A DNA stretch of 64,000 bases from Sarcocystis neurona (Eukaryota > Apicomplexa > Conoidasida > Eucoccidiorida > Sarcocystidae). The notes under the pieces are model-generated. The model made no database searches, had not been told where the DNA came from, and saw only the letters and a program-made list of their open reading frames with translations. Positions 1-10,618 of this stretch are shown piece by piece. The position numbers were made by a program, and so were the translations under genes. Each line of letters begins with the position of its first letter. Positions within the stretch are counted from its first letter, which is position 1. Location of the stretch: assembly GCA_000727475.1 (NCBI GenBank), contig KL647324.1, positions 496,001 through 560,000 of the forward strand, read 5' to 3'.

Positions 1-438
1 ATATGTGTTCGTCTATGCACTAGTGTATGCACACGTGTTCACGTTATCGAAGACACCACTACACACACGTCTAGATACATACCAACACATACATATATAT
101 GAACGTCTCACGTTTATATATAAATGAACACATGTATGTGTTCACGTTTATGTATATGTATATACATGTTTACGTATATCGATGTATCAGTGTGGTTCAT
201 TTACGTATGTGTACATTTCAACATACGCTTCTTCTCTATAGTTTTTCTCTTCGTCTTTCTCTTGTTGTATATACAGCGACCGCTCTCCTGCAGGTATATA
301 TATACACTTGTATACAGGTACGTATATATATATATATATGTATATATGTAGATGTGTATTCTTTCGGCGCATTTTGATCCGCTTTGGTGAGCAGTGGAAT
401 GGGTGGATGAAGAAGGAGGATTTTGTTTTTGTTTGCAG

Positions 439-527
439 GGTGTGGCAAAGGCCCGCGCTCGAGGCGCCGGCTCTGTGTGCGCGACTTTACGGAGAGCTCG
501 CCCCCCTCCACGCTTGCAACGTCTACG
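439..527 (+). CDS. candidate internal exon, unknown protein
   Basis: This 89-base segment is preceded by a strong T-rich acceptor (…TTTGTTTGCAG) and followed by a GTACGA donor. One open frame reads VWQRPALEAPALCARL and continues to about 30 residues with ordinary composition, unlike the Leu/Cys/Phe-rich translation of the DNA after it. The other two frames are also open and Arg-rich, so the frame is not settled. No domain is visible. If real, it belongs to a + strand gene whose introns are the pyrimidine- and CTG-rich DNA downstream. Confidence 0.25.
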
Positions 528-529
528 GT

Positions 530-2250
530 ACGAAGCGTCTTGCTCTCTCTTCTTCTTGTGTTCCTCGCTGCTGTTGTGGCATCGCAGTTCTACACTTCTT
601 TTTCGCCTCAGTGTGTAGTTTCTGCGTCTTTCTCCGTACTCTTCTTCGTTCTCGAGTACGGACCGGTGCCTGTTTCGTGCTTTCTTCTGCTTCTTCCTTT
701 TTGCTGGGCTTCTGCTTCCGTGTCCTCCCTATTATCCTTCACGCTTGGCTATGTCTTCTTCTGCTGCGTTCTTCGTCGTCTTCTTCTGCCTCGGATTGAC
801 TCCCTCTTCGTCTCTTGTATCTGTCTTCTGTGTCTTTCGGTGGCTGTGTTGTTTCTTCTTATAGTGCTGCTACCTCACACATACTTTTACAGAATATATA
901 GACTTTGTATGAGGGCAAAAATTGTCTACGGAAACGTCGAACAAAGCATGCCGTCGGGTGCTGGCCTTCTCCTTCGCTTCCTCTTTTCCGCTTTCTCTCG
1001 CTGCGTGAAAAAGGTTGTCATCTTCGCGTGCCGCCCATCACGGGCTGCGACGGGGCTGCTTGCTCTTTATGCCGTCCACAACAACGCGTTGAGAACTTCC
1101 TCTCTTTTCCGCAGCCTCCTTGCTTCTGCTGGTGCTTCCCGCCTGCCTCTGCTGGTGTTGCTGCTGCCGTTGCGGTGGCGCTCACGCTGCTGCTGCAGCC
1201 GTCCTCGCAGTCCTATTGCTGTTGCTGCTGCTGGTGGTGCCGTCGCACTCGTGGCGTTATGCTGCTGCTGCTGGTGCTTCTGCTGCTGCTTCGAGGGGGG
1301 GAGTCACACGTGTGTCTGCTGGTACACACAGCCCTTTCATGTTGACCACTGCTGCTCCTGCTCCTCCTCTGCGGGTTCAGCGTTGCGTAGACCCGGCGGG
1401 GCCGCAGCACTGTGTGTGTAGTTGCTGCTTGTAGATAGAGAAGACGATTCAGAAGGAGGAAAAGAAGAAGAAGGTGCAGGAAGAGGCATGCCGCTGCTGC
1501 AGAGAAACGAAGTAGCTACTCCTCGTCCTGCTGCTGCCTCTGCTGCTGCCGCTGCTGCTGCGTGTCGTTGCTGTCTAGCTTTTTGATGAGCGTTTTCCCT
1601 ATGAGTCTTCAGCTGGGACGCGTTCTGTTTCCCGTCACTCACGGCAGTGACGGGGTCAGGAAGAAGTTGACTTTCGCAAGCGCCTGCAGAGCTGAGCTGC
1701 CTTGTGTCTTCCCGAGGGTTATAGAACTGAGAAAGTACGATGCGTCTGAGTCTAGCAAGCCTTTCACAGCCGCTGAAACATTTCTCTGGCGACTTCTTCA
1801 ACAACCCACATGTGTGCAGTCGTTCAACTCGCAATTGTGCCGTTCATTCCACGTTCTGTTGCTGCTGCTGCTGTGCTGTTGCTGCTGCTGTTGCTGGTGC
1901 TGCTGTGCTGTTGTTGCTACTGCTGTTGCTGCTGCGCGGGCTGCCGTCGCAGCGACTCGCCGGTGGTGAGAAGAATCCCCGCACTTGCGCAGCGTTGTTC
2001 TTCGCAAATAGTCCCAGCGCTTTACGTGCGTGGGAACAGCAGCAGCAGCACTGGTGTCGATCTGTTGTGTATTTCCTCTTCTATTCGCCACACTCCTGCG
2101 ATGTATTTTTTGTGCGTGTACATCTACAAAAACGGATGTTGTGTGTTTATCTCTTCGTAGACTTCCCTTCTGCAGCAGACGGGTTGTGTTCTCTACGTCG
2201 ACGTGAAGATGTGCGAAGGCGTGGGCATTGGTAGACAGAGAGAGCAACGG
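530..2250. other. pyrimidine-rich then CTG-repeat block
   Basis: On the + strand this stretch is pyrimidine-rich (TCTTCTT, TTCGTC) and then rich in CTG trinucleotides, with clusters at about 1110-1290, 1490-1560 and 1855-1940. Long open frames here translate to Leu, Cys, Phe and Ser runs, which follows from the composition. I see no conserved motif. On the - strand the CTG tracts read as Gln/Ser/Ala codons, as in coccidian homopolymer inserts, but no flanking unique coding sequence supports an exon. Confidence 0.6.
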
Positions 2251-2525
2251 TCGGACGGGGGGTCGTTCTTCATACATGTATGTGTTTATATGCTGCTCCC
2301 AGATATATGCTTCTTCCGTCTACACGTACGTATGTATATAGAGAGACGCAGGTGTTTGCCTCTGTCTCATCCTCCTACACCAAAATTTCACGTCATTCTT
2401 ATTTGTCAACGTAAATGGCTGTCTGTCGCTACGTCTCTATCCGTATGCACATATATGTGTGCGTGTATATATATATATGATGTGTATGTGGTAGTGTACG
2501 TGTGCGGATGATAAAAACGGGACAG

Positions 2526-2663
2526 GTTTATTTGCGACAGTAACAACTTCTCGTTTAGAAGTAGTAATTGAGGAACTGCACACGGTGGAGACGCAGACCG
2601 CACCAGGACTTCCTCCCACGCTCGTCGACATTTGGATCGAATTAAATTTTGCCTTCAAGCCAG
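2526..2663 (+). CDS. candidate internal exon, unknown protein
   Basis: This island lies inside TA-repeat DNA. An AG at 2524-2525 precedes it and a CCAG|GTACTT donor follows. The open frame contains VVIEELHTVETQTAPG followed by a segment ending DIWIELNFAFKP, with a normal mix of charged, hydrophobic and Pro residues quite unlike the surrounding Tyr/Ile strings. It would start with two bases of a codon and end with one. No family is recognised, and adjoining exons could not be assigned with matching phase. It is one of the better exon candidates in the first 12 kb. Confidence 0.35.
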
Positions 2664-3344
2664 GTACTTCTCCATCCTCTCTAAAAAACGTCCACACACA
2701 TATATATACATATATACATATATATATATGTATACGTATATGTGAATGTCTCTCGGTCTATATATATGTATATGAGTACGTAGGTAAACGTAGGTACAGG
2801 TATGCCAGAATATACATTTCTGTCTCTGTATACATACGTGTATATGCGTATATAACTATATGTAAATATACGTATACCAGAATATGCATGCTTATTTACC
2901 TATCTCTCGCGCTTTGTATATAATAATGTATGTATCTCACTACACATATGGACGAATGTGTGTTCCAAACTACACGTTCGTAGTAGTAAGTACGTGCACA
3001 TCTAATACATACCTGTCATTTCATCTGCACATATAAAAAGGTCTACGATAACTTGGCGAAATAGAATATATATGTATATAAATATGCAATACATATCTGC
3101 AGATCTCCACATATACATATATAGACACTTGTATATGTAGATATACACACGGAAGGGTAGCTCCGTGGTAGTGGGTGGCGTGGGATCCGCTGGCAATCGC
3201 TTCTTCACTACCTGGCGTTTCTATAGGATTTTTACGTCTACCCATATATATCCATATATATATATATACGTATATACCCATATATATATCCATATATATA
3301 TGTATACATATATAAATGAATATGTGTGTAACACATATTTAAAG

Positions 3345-3600
3345 ATAGACGCATACATGAGGGAAGCTCTCTGGCACTGGGACGCGTGTTACGCGCTGTC
3401 AATCAGTTCCCCATTCACTATCATTACTATTCAATTTCTATGTATTTGTATACATATATGTGTATACATATATATATGTCTAATACCTATTGATATATAT
3501 ATATATATATGTACGTATATGTATGTATGTATACATGAGGAGAACTTTCTCTGTTCCCCGCTGTCAATTATTTGTTCATTCCCCGTCGTTTTAGTTGAAT
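3345..3600. repeat. two diverged copies of a non-TA island
   Basis: The segments starting near 3355 and 3533 share the order TACATGAGG, then a CTCT-rich stretch, GCTGTCAAT and TTCCCC, about 178 bases apart and separated by TA repeats. They look like diverged tandem copies of a longer unit consisting of an island plus TA tract. Both also read as short open frames beginning at the shared ATG, but without matching protein sequence after it. Confidence 0.4.
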
Positions 3601-3671
3601 TTTTCTGTGGCACAAACGCTGTCACAACAACTCGCATTTTTGCCACCTCTTTATATCCTTCGTCTGTCGTC
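3595..3671 (+). CDS. candidate internal exon, unknown protein
   Basis: A good acceptor (ATTCCCCGTCGTTTTAG) precedes 77 bases that are open in phase 0, reading LNFSVAQTLSQQLAFL and onward to 25 codons. A GTACGT donor follows. A second frame through the same bases is open too, so coding status rests on splice signals only. The next intron would be the 400-base TA-rich stretch up to 4071, but the phase does not match the best frame of the following candidate. Confidence 0.2.
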
Positions 3672-4071
3672 GTACGTACAAAGGGCAATTATAAGAGAGA
3701 TATGTATCCGTACACAAGTGTGTATACATTCATATATATAAATATATATATTGTTTATATGAGTATACGTATGCGTGTATATATATATGTGTATATGTAT
3801 GTATGTGTATATGCGTATACATACATACGTATATATACATATATCTCTGTTTGTAAACACCTAATCATACGTGTGTGTATGTGTGAAGGTACGTACGCAT
3901 ATACTTGGGCACGTATGTATATATGGATGTGTATCTTCATATATATATACATACGAGCATATGTGTATACATACATATATATATATATATATTTCTATGG
4001 ATGAAAGTCTGCTTCTGTATGCGCAGGGGCGTGGTGCTGTTGTCCTCACACATCCTTCTCACGCCTTGTAG

Positions 4072-4131
4072 TTGTTGGACTCCTTATACGACAGTCACTT
4101 TCGGCTGCTCCTGTATGGCTATCCGCCATAT
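4072..4131 (+). CDS. candidate 60-base internal exon
   Basis: A pyrimidine-rich run ending CTTGTAG precedes exactly 20 codons, which are followed by a GTATGT donor. The phase-0 frame contains SLYDSHFRLLLYGYP, aromatic- and Leu-rich but not repeat-like. No family is recognised. It lies between TA-repeat tracts like the other islands of this block. Confidence 0.25.
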
Positions 4132-5084
4132 GTATGTGTAGCGTATACATTTATATACATTTATATTTATATATTTTTGAGTATATGTATTTCCGTATAT
4201 TTGTATATATGTGTGTACGTCATTTGTAGTCTGCGATACCAACATAGGCACCAGCAGACCTCTGCGTTCCCCCAGTAACCACGTGCGCAGGTGCATTACA
4301 TGTTTCGGTATCTGCGTGCCCCTTTATTTATTTACTCTCACGCATCATACCTATTTATCAACGCAGAGACACGCATGCACACATGTGCATATATAAATAT
4401 ACATACATATGCATGTGTATCTATACATGCTTACTTGTATATAGAGAGAGGAGACAATCTACATATATATATGTAAATAGATACAGAGAGAGAGAGAAAA
4501 TGACAGAGAGGTGTAGTTACCTACGTAGATACAAAGAGAAAACGACGGGGCGGTATATTTACCTACACCTTTGTATATACATGAGCATACCTATATGTAT
4601 GTACATACCTGTGTACGAAGACCACGCATATATATAGATATGTAGAAACAGAGAGAGAGGTGTCCACCGTAAATTTCGTGTTATATATATATGTGCATAC
4701 TTATGTATATATATATATACGTGTGCATATATGCAAATTATGAATGAAAGTATTCATACACATATATATATATATATATTACGGAGAGAGAGGTATGTGT
4801 GTGTACACCTTTGGTTAAGTGTACCTCTCTGCGTTTCGAATTGTTTCCTCAACGAGATCGTCAAGTAGAAAAAGTAAAATGCCGCTCTCGATTTGGCTCT
4901 CGCTGTCGTATTCATCTTTTTTTCCATCAGTATATATAGCTCTGCTCCTTCACGTGTATATACATCCGTATTGACGTAAATACACTTAAAATTGTATACA
5001 CACACATGTATTATTACGCGTGTCTACAGCGAAAGAATGCTGTTTACGCACATATATACGGATAATATATATATATACACACAC

Positions 5085-5310
5085 GTGTAAATACAGGTAT
5101 AGAGGTATGTGTACACACATAAGTATGTATATATATATATACACGTGTGTTTGCAGGTATAAATTTATGTATACACACAGAATCAAACATATATATATAT
5201 ATGCGTGTGTAGACAGGGGTACAATTATGTGTGCATACATAAACATATATATATACATATATGCGCGTGTATACAGGTATAGAATTACGTGTACACGTAA
5301 ATATATACAT
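5085..5310. repeat. ~60-base tandem array, at least four copies
   Basis: Four consecutive units begin near 5085, 5143, 5203 and 5264. Each has the order (TA)n, then CACGTGT or GCGTGTGT, an ACAGG core, TATAnA(A/T)TTA, and TGTACACA. The period is about 60 bases with 70-85% similarity by eye. All frames translate to Tyr/Ile/His-rich repeats, so it is a noncoding minisatellite. Confidence 0.7.
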
Positions 5311-5900
5311 ATATATATATATATATTTGTATATATGTATATATATATTTCTATACGTATATAAAACTCTGTACAATCGCGTAGGTGCGTACGTGTGCAT
5401 ATACGTACAGTCTGTGTATGTATGTATATACACACGTATATGTATGTGTGTTTATGCGTAGCTTGTATATATACATTATATATTATGATATAATGCTACA
5501 CATTATATATACATGTGTAGAAATGTGCTTATGTGTAGACGCACACTCACACACACACATACGTACACATATCTAGCACTTATATGTATGCGTGTAAGCA
5601 CACTTGTATACATAGGTGTTCACGTGAGTACATTTTAACATAAATACCCCGTATACATATATATATACATGTATATGCATACATGTATCTATATGTATAT
5701 ATACACACATATATCATGTGTATTTACACGTATACGTGTATACATTTACCTGTGTATGTGTATACGTATATTTGTGCATATGCACACAGGTCTAACTAAA
5801 GACGTATACATATATCTATGTACCTATACGTATATATACATGTATGTAGATGGACATATTTGTATGTATACCTACATAATTGGTATATATGCTTGTGCCG

Positions 5901-6450
5901 TTTGGTGTGTCACCACATCCCAGCAACGGCATTTGTTCTCTTTGCCTTGTTCTTCTACTTTCTGTATTGGTGCCACAAGAGCAGCTGTTGACGTAGTTGT
6001 AATAGAGCCGCGCAACTTTGCTGCTGCATGCGTCTGTCTATCTTGCTGCCTCTGTCGCTGTCTCGCGCCCTCTCTTGTTGCGGGTTCTCCCTCTTCCTGT
6101 CCCTCTGTCCCCCCGCCGTCTCTTTTTCGCGGTGCCTGCGTCTGCTGTCTGTCCTTTCCCCCTGCCTGTCTTTTCACCGTCTCTTTTCGTTTCTGTGGAA
6201 GTTTCTCTTTTCCCCTTTTCGCTCAGTCTGTACCTCTTCATCCCCGACACGCAAGACTGCCTCGGCCAAATCTCCACACAGCGCCGCACACAGAGACAGG
6301 GAGACAGGCAGACAGAGAGACAGACACAGATCGGAGAGACAGACGCAGGTCGGAGAAGAGAAAATAAGCCGCGTCTCCGGTGGTGGGTGCTTTTTTTGAA
6401 ATGACGCAGGGGATGTAAACCGGCAACCTGCGTGGCTCTGCTTCGGTCAC
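5901..6450. other. pyrimidine-strand block, no confident gene
   Basis: The + strand changes from TA repeats to a run rich in CTC/TTT/TGC up to about 6240, then to a GA/CAGA-rich run to 6365. Frames on both strands are open for 80-230 codons but translate to Ser/Leu/Arg strings dictated by the composition. A short - strand stretch near 5940-6020 (with APIQKVEEQGKENK) has normal composition but no convincing splice pair. Confidence 0.5.
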
Positions 6451-6758
6451 ATGCCCCGGGTGGACTGGCGTCTCTGGTTTATTCCCCTTCGACTTGGCAG
6501 ACTGCTGCATAGCGCCGTTCGAGACGGCGGGCCGCCGGCAGCCTTCTTCGCTGCGGGCGAAGCTCTGTCACAGCAGCAGCAGGTGCAGCAGCTGCAGCAA
6601 CAGCTCCGCCACCTGCAGCAGCAGCACCCACCCGGACGTGCAACGGCCGCAGCCGCGGCGGCCTCCGTTCCCGCAGATCAAATCTTCCCCTCCTGGTGGC
6701 TCACGCTGCTCAGCAGAATCGCCTGCAGGCAGCCGGATATCGTCCGTCTTCTTGGACC

Positions 6759-7229
6759 TCAGAAACATGTAAAAATACGACACAGACGGCCGCAGCACCT
6801 GCTGGGGCGGCTCTTACTTCTGCTGCTGCGTTTCTGCTGTTGCTTCTTCTTCTGCTGCTCGTGCTCTTGCTTCTGCTTCTGCTGCTCCTGCTCCGGCCTC
6901 TTCAGCAGCTGCTCCTGCTGTGGCTTCTTCAGCAGCTGCTCCTGCTGTGGCTTCTTCAGCAGCTGCTCCTGCTGTGGCTTCTTCAGCAGCTGCTCCTGCT
7001 CTTGCGTCTTCTGCTGCTTTTCCCGCTCTTGCGTCTGCCTCTGCTGCGTTTCCTGCTCTTGCTTCTGCTTCTGCTGCTCCTGCTCTTGCTTGTTCTGCTG
7101 CTGTCGCCGTTGTTGCTGCCTTTGAAGCGCCTGTTGCTGCTGGTAATGGTTCTCTATGCCAGCGCTGCTGCACTTCCATGTCCAGCTGCTACCGCGCTCC
7201 GGCGCGTTCTGGCGCTGCTGTTGTCCCAT
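6759..7229 (-). CDS. candidate Gln/Glu/Lys-rich coiled-coil segment
   Basis: On the - strand this frame of about 156 codons gives an almost unbroken Gln/Glu/Lys/Arg sequence such as NKQEQEQQKQKQEQ, containing a nine-residue repeat EQLLKKPQQ encoded by a 27-base tandem repeat. Such CAG-sense tracts occur within real exons elsewhere in this window. The frame ends at a stop near 6759 after about 20 residues of ordinary sequence, and no ATG or conserved domain anchors it. It could equally be CTG-type intron DNA of a + strand gene. Confidence 0.25.
   Translation of the reverse strand: MGQQQRQNAPERGSSWTWKCSSAGIENHYQQQQALQRQQQRRQQQNKQEQEQQKQKQEQETQQRQTQEREKQQKTQEQEQLLKKPQQEQLLKKPQQEQLLKKPQQEQLLKRPEQEQQKQKQEHEQQKKKQQQKRSSRSKSRPSRCCGRLCRIFTCF
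6901..7001. repeat. 27-base perfect tandem repeat, 3.7 copies
   Basis: The unit TTCAGCAGCTGCTCCTGCTG plus TGGCTTC is repeated without change at 6901, 6928 and 6955, with a partial copy from 6982 to 7001. The period is a multiple of three. Read on the - strand it encodes EQLLKKPQQ; on the + strand it is Leu-rich. Identity between copies implies recent expansion or active homogenisation. Confidence 0.85.
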
Positions 7230-8260
7230 CGCGTCCTCCAGCTGCTGTTGCTGCTGCTACCTCGCGGACGACTTCTACTGCTGCTACTGCTGCCTTTAAG
7301 TTCCTGCTGTTGCTGCTGCGTCAGATTTGCGTCTGCTACCGCCCGAGTCCAGGGAGCCTGCCGTCTCATTTGCCGCTGGTGCAGCTCCTTCTCGCCAGCT
7401 GCTCAGAGACTCGCCCCTCCTGCGGTGCGGGGAATGCTTCTACGCTGCATTTACGCTTGCGCAGCTGCTGCTGTTTGTACGTGGGCTCTGCTGCTGCTTG
7501 TCGAAGCCTCGCTGAAGCTGGTCTGACCGCTGTTGCTCCTGCTGCTGCTGGCGTAGGTCTGCAGCAGCTGCCGCTCTGCTTGTGCTGCTCTTGCCGTGCA
7601 CTGGGGATCGAAGACACACCTTTCTCGGTGCTGCAGTTCGAACGGCAGTGGCTGCTGGAACCTGCTGGCGCTGCTGCTGATATGTGCAGCCCTTGCTCCG
7701 CTATCGGCACTTGCTGCATCGCTTGACTGCTTCGGCCGCTACTTGCTGCTGCTGTCGCTGCTGCTGTTGCCCTTTGCTGATGTTGCTGCTGCGGCTGATG
7801 ACGGGCCGTGCTGCTGCTCACGCTGCTGCCGGTGTAGTGCCACTGGGCGCTTCTCTGCGTCACATCCAGGATTGTCGTGTGCTGCTGCTACTCTGGTTCA
7901 CGCTGCTGCTGTTCTTGCTCAAGCTGCTGCTGCTGCTGTGTGCTGTCTCGCTTCTGCAAAGCTTCTGCTGCTGTCATACTCCCTCCGAGAAACACAAGCG
8001 ACTTGATAGAGCACCGCAATTGCTGCGCTGCCGCGCCGGTATTTAATTTTTGCCACTTCTTTAGGAAAAAGGTACTCTTGACTGAACTCACGTGCACGTG
8101 GGTTCTCTGCTGCTGCAGCAGCTGCCGGTGCCCTCCTTCTTGACACTGCTGCTGATCTGTTCCCTCTCCTGCTGTTCCTGTCTCCTCCCCACGGAGAAAG
8201 AAATTCCATCTCGCAGGCAATCTTCTTAATGCAGCTACTCCTCTACTAACGCGCTGCTTT
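7230..8260. other. CTG-rich block, no gene assigned
   Basis: The + strand is dominated by CTG, TGC and GCTGCT. Leu-, Cys- or Ala-rich frames run through it on the + strand, and Ser/Gln/Ala-rich frames on the - strand (7366-7863, 7888-8220). The - strand frame near 8000-8100 includes ordinary sequence (SSVKSTFFLKKWQKL). It may therefore contain - strand exon material, but no start, stop and splice set is consistent. Confidence 0.5.
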
Positions 8261-8345
8261 CTCTCTGGTCTCTCCCTATATATATGTATGGGTGTACACA
8301 GGGAAAGACGCTTATCGACGCTATATATTACCTATAGGTTACGCG

Positions 8346-8389
8346 TATGTATATTCACGGACAGCATTTAATAGGGTACACTACAGAAT

Positions 8390-8425
<36 letters not shown>

Positions 8426-8698
8426 GGACGGGGGTTTGATTCGTACCCATATATATATATATATACATAGTATGTACTCAGACTCCCGCGTACTCATATA
8501 TTCATACACATACCTATATATGTATGTGGACGCCTACATACGTTTATATTTTATGCCTCCTAGTACAGATACGTCCTCACATATATACGTATACACATAG
8601 AAAGAGAGAAAGAAAGAGAGACATCTATAATTACGTGTATTCACGTAGGGCATTTAGTAGGGTACATTTCAAGATGTATACGCATGTAAACGTATGTG

Positions 8699-8730
<32 letters not shown>

Positions 8731-8830
8731 GGGGTGTTTGACTCGTAGCCGTACACATATATATATATATATATGGATAGTATGTACTCTGGCTCCTGCG
8801 TACTCGTGTGTGTATATGTATATAAGCGCA
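8346..8830. repeat. ~0.3-kb degenerate tandem duplication
   Basis: The ordered words TATTCACG, GGnCAnCATTTA(A/G)TAGGGTACA, a (TA)n tract, GGGGTTTGA or GGTGTTTGA with CTCGTA, a second (TA)n tract and ATAGTATGTACTC with GCGTACTC occur first at 8351-8500 and again at 8638-8800, offset by about 290-310 bases. A third, weaker start (AGAGAAAGACCTCTATA…) follows at about 8890. The unique parts are well conserved while the TA tracts vary in length. Confidence 0.7.
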
Positions 8831-9148
8831 TACGTCTACATATTATACCTTCTAATAGTGGTACCTCCTCATACATATAAACACTTAGACAGAGAAAGAC
8901 CTCTATATGTATGTATACGCGTGCGTAGGACGCTATAATAACGCCACGTATAAAATAGTTGAAAGGATGTGTGTATGTATCCATACCGATATTCATGCGT
9001 GTGTCTATCCACATATATATCTATCTATATGTATGTACATACGTAGGTGTTTTAATTTAGCTTCATGTGGTCTACACGAATACAGGCATACATATATAAC
9101 GATATACTTGTAGATGAACGTCTGCTTGAATTTGTTATGTGGCTGCAG

Positions 9149-9257
9149 CTTGACTTGCTGCGGGCACCGTGCCCCCGAGGAATGCGTGTGAGTCTTTTTG
9201 ACTACCGCCTGCGTCCTGCCATGGGAGCGCCTCTCGCTGCTGCTTTCTTTCCGGAAG
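9149..9257 (+). CDS. candidate internal exon, unknown protein
   Basis: The segment follows GGCTGCAG and ends at a strong donor, GGAAG|GTAAGC. Its 36 codons include LDLLRAPCPRGMRVS and RPAMGAPLAAAFFPE, normal in composition and next to TA-repeat DNA. A GTGAGT inside it could be an alternative donor. The exon ends with one base of a codon, which is in phase with the candidate starting at 11725, but that intron would be about 2.5 kb. No family is recognised. Confidence 0.3.
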
Positions 9258-9475
9258 GTAAGCAGGTTGCCTCACCCAAAAGCACACGCAGGCTTGCAAC
9301 TGTCTTCATTTATCTATCTGTGTGTATATATATATATACATACATATGTTAGTGGAGGAAGTGGCCCTGTTCAATGCACACGCAAGCTTTCATCTGTCCC
9401 TATATATATATGTATATATATATATATGTATGTACAGAAGGTGGCTCCACCAAAAGGCACATGCAGGCTTCTATC
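9250..9475. repeat. three imperfect ~100-base repeats
   Basis: Around 9253, 9355 and 9437 the order GGAAG or GAAGG, a short GC-rich word, CACCAAAAG or its variant, GCACACGCAGGCTT or GCACATGCAGGCTT, TCTGTC and (TA)n recurs. The first copy overlaps the donor end of the exon candidate at 9149-9257, so exon-intron junction DNA seems to have been duplicated. Confidence 0.55.
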
Positions 9476-10618
9476 TGTCTCCATCTGTCTGTATGCCCCA
9501 AATGGACATGTATATATATGTATGTACGTTAGTAATTGTTTATTGTATATAGATACGTACGACATGCACATGGGCGTGTGCATACGTGAGCGTATACGTA
9601 GCTGCGTAGCTCTCTCTCGATATATATAATATATATATTGTGCAACCTGATAGCTATTCATACACATATATATATAGAGAGAGAGAGAGAAAGAAATATA
9701 TATATATATATAAGTATGGATAGGTAGACAGATAGGTAGACAATTATATACGCAGTGATGTGTCCATGTATCCGTATGTAGACCGTCATATATGTGTATT
9801 ATGTACGTTTGACCCCCTTACAGCGGCAGAAATAATTTTCGAAACGGAAGCAGCATGCTGTCTCAGCAGTCATGCGTGCGTGTGTATGTGTGGGTATATA
9901 CGTGTGTACGTAGAAATAGCAGCAGCAGCGCTAATGACGCACAGCAACCCGCTGCACACGTGGTAGGTGTCACAACAGCGGTTTTGCTGCACGACAGCAG
10001 GTGAGAAACCGACGGTGGCGGGGGAGCGCATGCAGAAGTGTCAGTTGCTGCTGCGGACTCATTTGCTCTGCTGCGCCGCCTTCTCTTGACGCGTCGTATG
10101 GACACGTCTTCTTCACGCACCAGGGCATGCACGCAAATGTACGACGGAAAAAGTAGCGATGCCATTGTCCATGGCTGTTCCTTTAGGGAGGACAGACAGA
10201 TAGAGAGGCGCATTTCCGCAGACCAGGAGGATATATGCACAAGTCTTCGCAAAGTATTGATACCAGTGTATACACATATATATATATATATGTGTCGGTC
10301 GACAGGGTAGAGACACATACCCTTGGCAAAGAAAATCTGCGTCTCGACGTGTACATGTCTGCGACTGACGAGGCGGATGAGGAGGAGGGGCATGCTAACA
10401 CAAATGTATATACATAGATACAAGAAAATGTATATCTGCATAAATTTTCCTATATATGTGTAAGTACATCCAAACATGTGCCTGGTGGTATCTGTGCAGT
10501 AGCTGAAAGAGACTGCAGCCACTGCCCTATTATATATATCCTTGTGTAGACGTATTTCTGTGTGTACGTGCTGCCTGTAGCTTGACGTTGAATAGGTAAG
10601 TGTACGCATGTATGTACA
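9476..10618. other. no gene seen; TA microsatellites and unique DNA
   Basis: (TA)n and GAGAGA tracts fill 9476-9740. From 9800 to 10500 the DNA is mostly unique, with short CAG/CTG touches at about 9915 and 10045. Open frames on both strands, the longest about 260 codons on the - strand at 9863-10654, change character along their length and carry no motif or convincing splice pair. Confidence 0.5.

Larger units (their letters stand above)
2260..5900. repeat. TA-rich simple-repeat block ((TA)n, GTATATAC, ACGTATGTAT)
   Basis: Most of this region is alternating purine-pyrimidine DNA built from TATATA, GTATAC, ACACGT and TGTGTA words, many of them self-complementary. Translations are Tyr/Ile/His/Val/Cys strings in every frame, so almost none of it is likely to code. 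Islands of normal sequence interrupt it at about 2525-2665, 3145-3235, 3345-3425, 3535-3690, 4000-4130, 4225-4320 and 4805-4960. They are listed separately where splice signals flank them. Confidence 0.75.

Noticed and set aside
423..1421. 332-codon open frame on the + strand with many hydrophobic runs
   Set aside because: It starts at a non-ATG codon, and its Leu/Phe/Cys/Ser content follows from pyrimidine and CTG bias. No domain and no consistent splice context beyond the 5' end, which is listed separately.
3165..4004. 279-codon + strand frame through the TA block
   Set aside because: Most of it is Tyr/Ile/His translation of TA repeats. Only short islands within it have normal composition, and those are treated separately.
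4986..5435. - strand frame of repeated Tyr/Ile/Thr units
   Set aside because: It is the translation of the 60-base minisatellite, which is not a multiple-of-three coding repeat with constrained residues.
6696..7526. 276-codon poly-Leu open frame on the + strand
   Set aside because: It is a direct translation of CTG repeats with no unique coding sequence.
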